Source: an uncultured bacterium
GTDB lineage: Bacteria; Patescibacteriota; Minisyncoccia; UBA9983
Direction: 5' to 3'
Length of the DNA: 45,614 nt
Assembly: GCA_913009575.1 (NCBI GenBank)
Contig: CAJVWH010000002.1
Span: 1-45,614, forward strand
Part shown: piece after piece, positions 35,948-44,500 of the stretch
Layout of the letters: each line of letters begins with the position of its first letter
Position numbering within the stretch: the stretch's first letter is position 1
The notes under the pieces: model-generated
Database searches by the model: none
Seen by the model: only the letters and a program-made list of their open reading frames with translations
Told to the model about the DNA's origin: nothing
Position numbers and translations under genes: made by a program

Positions 35948-36008
35948 ATAACGGACAAATTTTCTAACGGACATCCCAACGAACAATGTCCGTTAGGGTG
36001 TCCGTTAT
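35948..36008. repeat. Nested inverted repeats of (A)TAACGGACA
   Basis: Outer ATAACGGACA 35948-35957 / TGTCCGTTAT 35999-36008; inner TAACGGACAT 35965-35974 / ATGTCCGTTA 35986-35995. Confidence 0.9.
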
Positions 36009-36043
36009 ACACATAATCCACAAGTTATTCACATTTTTAAATA

Positions 36044-36115
36044 TGCCCCTGCCAGGATTTGAACCTGGAACAACAGATCCGAAGTCTGTTGTGATATCCG
36101 TTTCACCACAGGGAC
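36044..36115 (-). tRNA. tRNA-Arg(TCG)
   Basis: Minus strand GTCCCTG...CAGGGGC-A, anticodon stem ACAGA/TCTGT, loop CTTCGGA. Confidence 0.92.
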
Positions 36116-36181
36116 TGAATTTCAAACATTTTTATTTTACCATAAAAATGCTATAATTCAATGATATTTGAAAATAATTCT

Positions 36182-36253
36182 GTCCCTATAGCTTAACGGA
36201 TAAAGCGTAGCCCTCCGGAGGCTAAAATCGAGGTTCAATTCCTCGTAGGGACA
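36182..36253 (+). tRNA. tRNA-Arg(CCG)
   Basis: GTCCCTA...TAGGGAC-A, anticodon stem TAGCC/GGCTA, loop CTCCGGA. Confidence 0.92.
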
Positions 36254-36262
36254 TATTAAAAT

Positions 36263-37729
36263 ATGCCATACAAAATTCCTCAAATTGTTCTCAAAACAAC
36301 AAAATCCCTTATTGACGCCAGTTTTGACGCCTATTTGGTTGGCGGATGCGTTCGCGACTTATTGTTACACAAGAAACCAAAAGATTGGGATATCACCACT
36401 AACGCCAATCCGGAACAAATTCAAAAACTTTTTTCAAAAACCGTTTATGAAAACAAATTTGGTACGGTTGCTGTAATAAATGAATCGGTTTCTGATGAAA
36501 CACTAAAAGTTATTGAAATAACACCTTATCGTCTTGAATCTAAATATTCTGACAAAAGACACCCTGATGAAGTGCGTTTCACAAGTAACCTAAAAGATGA
36601 CCTAAAAAGAAGAGATTTTACCATCAATGCTATTGCCTTAAATCCGGTTTCCGGTGAAATTATTGATCTTTTTAGTGGCCAAAAAGACCTTGAAAAGCAA
36701 ATGATTAAGGCGGTAGGAAACCCTGAAGAACGCTTTAATGAAGATGCTTTGCGGGTTTTAAGGGCAATTCGCCTGGCAACGGAACTTGATTTCATTGTTT
36801 CCGGTGAAACAATGAAAGCTATTAAAAAATATTGCAATTTACTAAAAACAATCGCAAAAGAGCGAATAAGAGACGAATTTATAAAAATTTTGATGTCTAA
36901 AAAACCAAGCAAGGGCATAGAAATGATGCGTGAGTTGGAAATTTTAAAGTATATTGCTCCGGAACTGGAAGAGGGCATTGAAATAAAGCAAAATAAAGCC
37001 CATAAATTCACGGTCTGGGAACATAACCTTAGAAGTTTGGACCATGCTGCAATGAAAAATTGGCCTTTTGAAATCCGTATGGCGGCTCTTTTACATGATG
37101 TCGGCAAACCGGCTACCAGGCGTTGGAGCAAGGAAAAAAACGATTGGACATTTTATGGACATGATGTAGTGGGCGCCAAAATGACGGCAAAAATTCTTTC
37201 TCGCCTAAAATTTTCCAAAAAAATGATTAACTTAATAACCAAACTTGTTCGTTGGCATTTATTTTTTTCGGAAACAGAAACAATCACCTTGTCGGCAGTG
37301 CGTAGAACCGTCCGAAATGTGGGACCGGAAAATGTTTGGGATTTGATGAAAGTGAGATTTTGCGACCGAATAGGCATGGGCAGACCGAAAGAAACTCCTT
37401 ACCGACTTCGTAAATATGAATCAATGATTGACGAGGCGATGCGAGCGCCTTTGTCTGTAAAAATGCTTAAAATCAACGGGAAAAAAGTGATGGAAATAAC
37501 AAACGAAAAAACTGGTCCTAAAATAGGTCATATTTTACACGTTCTTTTGGAAGAAACCCTTGATAACCCTGAGTTAAACAACGCTGAATATCTCAAAAAA
37601 AGGGTAAAAGAATTGGCCAAATTACCTGAAAAACAATTGGAAGACATGGGTAAAAAGGGAAAACTTACCAGAGAAAAAAAAGAGGGAAGAGAAATAGAGA
37701 GTATACGTAAAAAATGGTATGTGAAATAA
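36263..37729 (+). CDS. cca: CCA-adding enzyme / tRNA nucleotidyltransferase with HD domain
   Basis: FDAYLVGGCVRDLLLHKKPKDWDITTNANPEQI, RRDFTINAIALNPVSGEIIDLFSGQKDLEKQMIKAVGNPEERFNEDALRVLRAIRLA, MAALLHDVGKPATR. Confidence 0.95.
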   Translation: MPYKIPQIVLKTTKSLIDASFDAYLVGGCVRDLLLHKKPKDWDITTNANPEQIQKLFSKTVYENKFGTVAVINESVSDETLKVIEITPYRLESKYSDKRHPDEVRFTSNLKDDLKRRDFTINAIALNPVSGEIIDLFSGQKDLEKQMIKAVGNPEERFNEDALRVLRAIRLATELDFIVSGETMKAIKKYCNLLKTIAKERIRDEFIKILMSKKPSKGIEMMRELEILKYIAPELEEGIEIKQNKAHKFTVWEHNLRSLDHAAMKNWPFEIRMAALLHDVGKPATRRWSKEKNDWTFYGHDVVGAKMTAKILSRLKFSKKMINLITKLVRWHLFFSETETITLSAVRRTVRNVGPENVWDLMKVRFCDRIGMGRPKETPYRLRKYESMIDEAMRAPLSVKMLKINGKKVMEITNEKTGPKIGHILHVLLEETLDNPELNNAEYLKKRVKELAKLPEKQLEDMGKKGKLTREKKEGREIESIRKKWYVK

Positions 37730-37732
37730 CTA

Positions 37733-37780
37733 AAAAACTAAAACAGCCGCGCATTTAAACGCGCGGCTGTTTTAGTTTTT
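37733..37780. terminator. Strong bidirectional rho-independent terminator between convergent genes
   Basis: 20-bp perfect stem AAAAACTAAAACAGCCGCGC / GCGCGGCTGTTTTAGTTTTT, loop ATTTAAAC. Confidence 0.92.
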
Positions 37781-37806
37781 ACCTCATCTCACGGTTTTAT
37801 ATCTTC

Positions 37807-39876
37807 CTATTTATCTTTTTTCCCAATCGTAAATTTAGATCTGATGGATTTAATTCTTTTGATAAAACCTGATACGAGATAGATACTATTATTCTTTTTG
37901 CGTCTTTGCCATATTGAGATTTGAATAATCCACGACGCCACAAGGAGAAATAATAATACCAAAGAAAATGTGGATGTTATCTTGTTGTCGGCAAAAAAAG
38001 CCAGCGCGGCAGACAAAATTTTTCCCTTGCCATTCCCGGTTTTACTTCCAGGTATATTTGGTGGCGTTAAATTCGCTGATCCGGCAATTGCCGCGACTGT
38101 ACTGGTAGAAATGCCTTCTGCACCGGCAGTAACAACATTTTCTTTTTCAGATTTTCCTATTTCTTTCCTGATTTTTTTAATCTCTTCGCCGGCAGGAATA
38201 CTTCCCGCCTCGTGTTCCGCTCTCAGTCTTCTAATAAGGCCGTTATATCTTTCTATTTCCACCAAATCACTTTTTGTAAGAGGGAATTGCTTTTGGCAAT
38301 AAATCTCATTAACTTCTTTTTTGGTGGTGATATAAACATACCCCGTAGAATCTTTAAGCGCCCACGGATCCAGAATATCTTTTCTATGTTTTTTCTGAAA
38401 CTCGGAAACAGCGTCAAAGCTTGCCTTGTCATAAATTCCTGTAACGGCAAGACTGGAAAAACCTTCAAAATCCCTTAAAAATACCTGCAATTTGCGTACC
38501 TCATCAGGATTATTGTTTCCGCCAAGCTTGATGTATTCAAGAAGGTAGTTGCATGTTGAAGGAATAGGCGTCTCTTCAGGTAATTTTGGCAAAGTAATGG
38601 ACAATTCTATTCCGCCAACTTCTTCGTCTGTTCTGCCGGCAAGTGGACGGAAATAATATGGGACGCCACTTTTAAGGCCAGAAATAGTCACGGAATGGCT
38701 TGTTGCGTAAACTGAAGTTGTGGCCGTGGAAAACTCATATTCGTTGAACGGCTTAGTGCTTGAAGCGTATGATTTTAATCCATAAAGGACAGAGCTTGTC
38801 GCTTGCAGATTTGTGTCCCATGTGACCAAAACCGTGCTGGTTGCGGCATATTCAACTTTTTCATTTGTAATTTCCAAGTGGATTGGAGTTCCGCCCCCTC
38901 CGCCGCCTCCTCCGCCGCAATTGCTTACGCATCCGCTTGGTGGTGATGGAGGTGGTGTTGAGGGTGAACTCATCTCAACAGTCCTCAGGACTTCATCAGC
39001 AGTGGCTCCGTCGGAGTCGGAAACATTGTAAGTGATAGTATAAGTTCCGACGGCGGAAGTGTCCACCGTGTCTCCTCCAACGACAATATCAGAGGTGATA
39101 TCACCGTCTTCGGTGTCAGTCGCGGTGGCTCCGGGGTCGGTAAAGGTGTCTCCAACCGTCAAATTTATCGGGTTGTCGCCGAGAAGCGTGATAACAGGAG
39201 CCTGATTTTCGTCATTGTCATCCGGAGAATCACACCCTGGATCATTTGGATAATCCACTAATCCGTCCCCGTCATTGTCTACTCCATCGGAACATTGGGG
39301 CAAATTAACGGCATCTAAGGCAAGACATACCGCCTCTACGCTATTTGCGCTTGAATTATCGGGCCAAAAGGCATGCAATGCTGAAACACTGTCAGTATCC
39401 TTACTGATAACAAGCGCTTGGTCAACAACCTCCGCAGTGCTTGCCTCTTCCGCACAGTCAGCAAGATCGCTGATTGCAGAAGAAGTGGCAATACTTGACC
39501 CGTTTTTGTAAAAAACCGCCTTCCATTGCTCGTGAGGCTGAAACACGTTAATTCTACTATCATATCCGTCATAAGAGGCAAGAGAAACAGAATAAGTTCC
39601 TTGAGGAATACTCGCGCTCTGGGGACCGCAAGTTGCTTCATCAATCGTGCCACTGGAAACAATCTTTCCGCAAGACAAAGGCAGAAAATTCACAATAATC
39701 CTTCCTTGTTGCTGGTTAAATGGGCAAATTGGCGTATATCCTTGGCTTTCAGCGAAAACTGGGGAGGCCACCGCAAAAAATACGCTGACGGCAAATAAAG
39801 CCGCAAGAGAAAATTTAAGCATGATATTGAGAGAAATAAGACCATAATGCCCATTTGTTTGTTTGATTGTAGTCAT
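37807..39876 (-). CDS. Multidomain surface protein (DUF5011/Ig-like, fibronectin-like, peptidoglycan-binding, C-terminal TM)
   Basis: Signal peptide; CSDGVDNDGDGLVDYPNDPGCDSPDDNDENQAPVITLLGDNPINLTVGDTFTDPGATATDTEDGDIT; GGGGGGGGG linker; VRKLQVFLRDFEGFSSLAVTGIYDKASFDAVSEFQKKH; TM near C-terminus. Confidence 0.85.
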   Translation of the reverse strand: MTTIKQTNGHYGLISLNIMLKFSLAALFAVSVFFAVASPVFAESQGYTPICPFNQQQGRIIVNFLPLSCGKIVSSGTIDEATCGPQSASIPQGTYSVSLASYDGYDSRINVFQPHEQWKAVFYKNGSSIATSSAISDLADCAEEASTAEVVDQALVISKDTDSVSALHAFWPDNSSANSVEAVCLALDAVNLPQCSDGVDNDGDGLVDYPNDPGCDSPDDNDENQAPVITLLGDNPINLTVGDTFTDPGATATDTEDGDITSDIVVGGDTVDTSAVGTYTITYNVSDSDGATADEVLRTVEMSSPSTPPPSPPSGCVSNCGGGGGGGGGTPIHLEITNEKVEYAATSTVLVTWDTNLQATSSVLYGLKSYASSTKPFNEYEFSTATTSVYATSHSVTISGLKSGVPYYFRPLAGRTDEEVGGIELSITLPKLPEETPIPSTCNYLLEYIKLGGNNNPDEVRKLQVFLRDFEGFSSLAVTGIYDKASFDAVSEFQKKHRKDILDPWALKDSTGYVYITTKKEVNEIYCQKQFPLTKSDLVEIERYNGLIRRLRAEHEAGSIPAGEEIKKIRKEIGKSEKENVVTAGAEGISTSTVAAIAGSANLTPPNIPGSKTGNGKGKILSAALAFFADNKITSTFSLVLLFLLVASWIIQISIWQRRKKNNSIYLVSGFIKRIKSIRSKFTIGKKDK

Positions 39877-40034
39877 ATCAGTATTGTTAAATTAACCGAT
39901 AATAATCGACCTTCCTTGTTGTTCAATAGTTAACGAGCAGTAATCTCATATTTTATTTTAAAAGACCAAAATTAATAGATGTTTAAAGAGCAAAAAAATG
40001 AACTAATACTAATTATATACAATACATTTAATTT

Positions 40035-40934
40035 TTAATTTGTCAACCTGCGCCTTGAATGAAATGCCTTATGGACATCGCGAAGCTGTTTGTCCGTTAT
40101 GTGGGTATAAATTTGCGTGGTAGTAATATTGGAATGGCCGAGGAGAGATTGGACCGAGCGCAAATCAGCCCCGGCGGACAATAAGTCAGTGGCAAAACAG
40201 TGACGAATCACATGGGGTGTAACTTTTTTGGAAATTCCGGCTTTAATAGCATAATATTTTACGATTCTTTCCACGGAACGCGGAGTAAGACGAGAAGTGT
40301 CGGAAACTCGGTTTCCGACATGGATAAATAGGGGTTCATTTGTGTCAGTTCTTTTTTCCAAATAGTTTTTTAATGATTTCTTCGCGCTCTCGGACAAAAA
40401 AACAACTCTTATTTTATCTCCTTTGCCGCGTACCGAAAATTCTCCCGTTTTCGCTTCAACAATACGATCTCTATTCAAAGAGCATAATTCCGAAACTCTC
40501 AATCCGGTTGAAAACAAAAGCTCCAATATGGCCTTGTCGCGTAATGATTTCAATCCATTGCCTTGGGGAGCATTAAGCAATCTTCCCAACTCCTCTTCCG
40601 TTATCAAATCCAATTCACGTTGGGGAACTTTGGCAAGTTCTATTCTTTCCGGAGCCAAGGATTTAATTCCACGCCTTGCCAGATATTTCAAAAACACACG
40701 GAGAGCGATTAAATAATAATTTTGCGTTTTTCTCTTTAATTCTTGCCTATTAAGCCTTAATCTAAACTTGCGCACCGTTTCATCAGTGATTTCCTCCGGT
40801 CCCTTTATTTTTGAGAACTCCAGAAACTTGCTTAGATATCTGCCGTAATTTTCCACTGTTTTTACGCTCCTTCCTTTTTCTATTTCCAAATATTCCAAAA
40901 ATTCTTTTCTTAAATTCTTAATGTCGCACAACAT
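40035..40934 (-). CDS. Tyrosine recombinase XerC/XerD family
   Basis: LEIEKGRSVKTVENYGRYLSKFLEF, LRDKAILELLFSTGLRVSELCSLNRD, TPHVIRHCFATDLLSAGADLRSVQSLLGHSNITTTQIYTHITDKQLRDVHKAFH; ATG 40934 supported by TATACT 7 nt upstream. Confidence 0.95.
   Translation of the reverse strand: MLCDIKNLRKEFLEYLEIEKGRSVKTVENYGRYLSKFLEFSKIKGPEEITDETVRKFRLRLNRQELKRKTQNYYLIALRVFLKYLARRGIKSLAPERIELAKVPQRELDLITEEELGRLLNAPQGNGLKSLRDKAILELLFSTGLRVSELCSLNRDRIVEAKTGEFSVRGKGDKIRVVFLSESAKKSLKNYLEKRTDTNEPLFIHVGNRVSDTSRLTPRSVERIVKYYAIKAGISKKVTPHVIRHCFATDLLSAGADLRSVQSLLGHSNITTTQIYTHITDKQLRDVHKAFHSRRRLTN
40298..40320. repeat. Intragenic palindrome in the Xer recombinase gene
   Basis: TGTCGGAAAC TCG GTTTCCGACA, 10-bp arms. 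Confidence 0.93.
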
Positions 40935-41057
40935 TAAAAATAGTATACAACAAATTTTGAAAGTTATCCACAATGGAATATCTGAGGTAATGCTTTTTTA
41001 ATTATACTTAATGTAATAGAATAATTATATTGGTTAACGTTTTTGTAATTTTATATA

Positions 41058-41555
41058 ATGCTTAAAAAACCCGCGACTATCATTCTTTTTTTATCGCTAG
41101 CGCTTGTTCTTTTTTCCTACTTTTTTTTCTTCCATAAAACACCCGAAAAACACCAAGCGGAAGAAATTAAACAAGGGCTGATGGAAATGGTTGCGGGAAC
41201 GGTTGTTGGAATTGACCAAAGTCAAAATAACTTTGATGTTGATATTGACCCATTGGGCACCAATAAAACTTACACAATTTATGCCGATAATGGCACAAAA
41301 TTCTTTTCCTTGCGCTACCCAAAGCCGCAAATCGGCAAATTTAAAAAAAATAATTCCACCTCTCCATCTGAATTTGAAGAAGGGCAATCGTTCATAAGGA
41401 AGCCCGCTAAGAAAATTTCCGTTAATTTTGATTACCTGAAAAAAAGAATGTTGGTTGAAATATATTTTTACAAACGCCTTAACCCCAAAAAATCCAAATT
41501 GATTGCCAAAAGCGTTAATATAATTGAACATGGAGAGAGTACCCCGCATCATTAA
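41058..41555 (+). CDS. Hypothetical membrane-anchored protein
   Basis: N-terminal TM (IILFLSLALVLFSYFFFF), MVAGTVVGIDQSQNNFDVDIDPLGTNKTYTIYADNGTKFF; 3' end overlaps next gene. Confidence 0.6.
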   Translation: MLKKPATIILFLSLALVLFSYFFFFHKTPEKHQAEEIKQGLMEMVAGTVVGIDQSQNNFDVDIDPLGTNKTYTIYADNGTKFFSLRYPKPQIGKFKKNNSTSPSEFEEGQSFIRKPAKKISVNFDYLKKRMLVEIYFYKRLNPKKSKLIAKSVNIIEHGESTPHH

Positions 41556-44500
41556 AAAAATTTTTGTTTATTTGTTTGCCGCGCCCTTCATGGGTTTATT
41601 GTTTCTTTGTCCCAATTTTAACGCGGTTTCCGCTCAAACCGAATCTGTAAGTTTAATCCGCGAAGATTGCACCGGCTATACAAATTGCTACACATCGCTC
41701 GCGGACTGGGAGGCAAATTACGGAAATATAAATTTTGGAGGATGTTCAACAGGCGACCTTGTCTGTGCCGACAAAATAGCCGTGGCCAAAATTGAAGGCG
41801 CTTGGACCAATCCTGACACCAACCCGCTGAGTATAGCCGGGTGGAATACGGGGCCAAACAATTACATCAAAATTTACACCACCTCTGAAGCCAGACATAG
41901 CGGGGTGTGGAATAATAATGCTTATAGAATCCAAATATCAACGGGTATCGCCATAGATAATGAAGAAAATTATGTAAAAATTGACGGTCTCCAGATAAAA
42001 GTAACATCAAATTCCAGCTCAGGTTATGGGGTTTTATCCGAAGGAATCAATGGCGGGGGAGATGTTGAAATATCAAACAATATTATTGTGGGTCCGAATA
42101 TTGTTTCCGGCCCCGGATATGACGGGGTTGGAATATTTATGTATTCCAATGATTCCGACACCACGCATAAAATTTGGAACAACATTATCTATAATTGGGG
42201 GAGCGGGGACTCGGTTTATGGAATTTTGTTATGGTACACAAACGATATCGCCTATATTTACAATAATACAATTTACAATTCCACTTTGGGAATATCCGCG
42301 GACGGGGGAAATGCCACATTAAAAAACAACATATCAATTGCCGACTTTCCATCAACCGGATTTTATTCCTTAGAAAATTTCAATATTGCCAGCTCCACAA
42401 GTAACGCTTCCAATAACGGGGACATTCCGGGATTAAATCCAATAATTCTTTCAAGCGGCAGTCCCAATGATTATTTCATCAGCAGTACTGAATTTCATAT
42501 TAATCCCACCGCGCAATACGCCCAAGAAATCACAGATGCCGGAGAAAATCTTTCTACAGACGCCAATCTCGCGTTTCAAAATGATGCCGGCGGAGAAATC
42601 AGGGGCGCGGTATGGGACATAGGGGCAGACGAAAAAGATACAACACCGCCAAAGCGCAGCAATGGTTCTCCGCAAGGAACAATATACTTGGTTCCGGGTC
42701 CGACGAACAAAATAATCACCTTAAATACGGACAAGAACGCCACCTGCAAATATTCAACATCCCCCGGAATAAATTACAACTCCATGGCCAATATCTTTTC
42801 GGCAACGGGGGGAACTTTCCACTCCACCATTGTTTACAATCTCAACCAAGGGGAGACATATTCTTATTACGTAAAATGCCAAGACGTTTTGGGCAACGCC
42901 AACACGGACGACTACATAATTAATTTTTCCGTCAGTCCCATCCCTATTGGCGGCCTTTGGGGAAACTACAATAAACTGGGAACTGATGATTGGACGGAAT
43001 TCAAAACGGCGAAAGTGGAAAATATTGATTTTCTAAACTTTGACGCCACGCTTTTGAGCAGAATCGGACAAATAAACGATGCGGAGATTATTTGGAGGGG
43101 AGCCATTTTGGCCGACACAAGCGGAACATATAATTTTCGCATTGACACATTGGGGCAATATAGCAGGTTTGACATCGATGATACCTACCTTTGGCCAAGA
43201 GGCGGCTGGTGGGCGTACGGCGATAAATCCAATTCCATTTATCTTACGGCCGGTTGGCATTTTTTCTACCTTCGTTTCCAAGTGCCGTCATATCAATCAG
43301 ACTCTCAAGCCCAACTTTATTGGACACCCCCCGGACAATCGGAAGAAATTATTCCAACCGACCATTTGAGTCCGCAATTATGGTCAAACAAAATAATCAC
43401 CATTCCTGATATTTCAAAACCGAAAGAACAAATCAATTATATTACCGCGGGCGTCGGAACGGCAGACCTGCCAAATCCAACCATTGAGATTACTCTTCCA
43501 AACAATGTACTAAAAGACGAAGTCTGGATTATATGGCTTAATTCGCAAAACCCAAACATTACCGTTACAAATACTCTCAGCGGAGTGAGTGAAAGTATTG
43601 TCGGAACCCGACTTACCACCGTTCAGGGACTGGGTTTGGATGGCGTGGTAGCAAAACTCCCGCAAACTCTGATTCCCGATTCGGGTACATTGGAGCTTTC
43701 TTTCAGTGAGCAATTTCCCAGCAGGCCGGCAGGTATAGGAATAATCGTTCCATATGTTGACCCCAGCCGTCCTTTGGGGAGAATTTCCATTAACGCGATG
43801 GCCAATTCAATATACCGCCGGGTAAGCCCCGTTTTTATTTTTCCCGTAAACCTGGAGGTCAGCAATAATATCCAGCCGCTTTTTATGTTCAGCGACGGCG
43901 AAACTAAAGTGACGGCTCCGGGTAGTTACCGCCCGAATTATCTGGTAATGCTCGCCGGAAAGGGAGCGCAACCTTCGCAATTTGATATATTGCAAAATAT
44001 GGGAGGAACAAAAATTGTGCCCCAAGATCTAAGCGTGCCCATTGACCTGAATAATTCAAACACATGGTATCCAAGTTTTGGAAGAGAGGGCCCCCAGTTT
44101 GATGTGGTTTCGCCAAATTATGTTCCGAATCAATGGTCCGGCGCGGCGGATACGGGAGGGGGTCAAATTAACTCCATCAGTATTCCTTTGGACAGCGCAT
44201 GGGTGGCTTTCCAAATTTACTCAAGTAATTTTGACGAGGACGGTGTCTGGGGAGACGCCGAATCCGGCACTTCAATTGTCGGAGGAATTTTCTCAACTCT
44301 GGCGCTGGCAAAAGAATCCGTTCCCGACGCCCCCGCAAACCTCACCGCCACTGCGGGAAGCGGGACCGATTGCGAAACCATAAATTTGAATTGGACTGAT
44401 AATTCAACCAATGAAATTAAATTTGAGATTGAAAGAAAGAATGACGGAGGAACATTTGCTTGGATTGCCGACGCTCCCGCCGACGCGACTTCTTACCTTG

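Noticed and set aside
35933-36043. Chromosomal origin of replication
   Set aside because: Only one to two near-consensus boxes and no dnaA/dnaN/gyrB neighbours; kept only as an unexplained intergenic site.
38890-38935. GC-rich repetitive stretch as a structured element
   Set aside because: It is the degenerate Gly-codon run encoding the Gly9 linker; low complexity explains it.
40035-40934. Integron integrase or prophage integrase
   Set aside because: Sequence reads as an ordinary XerC/D protein; no attC-like array, cassettes or phage genes nearby.
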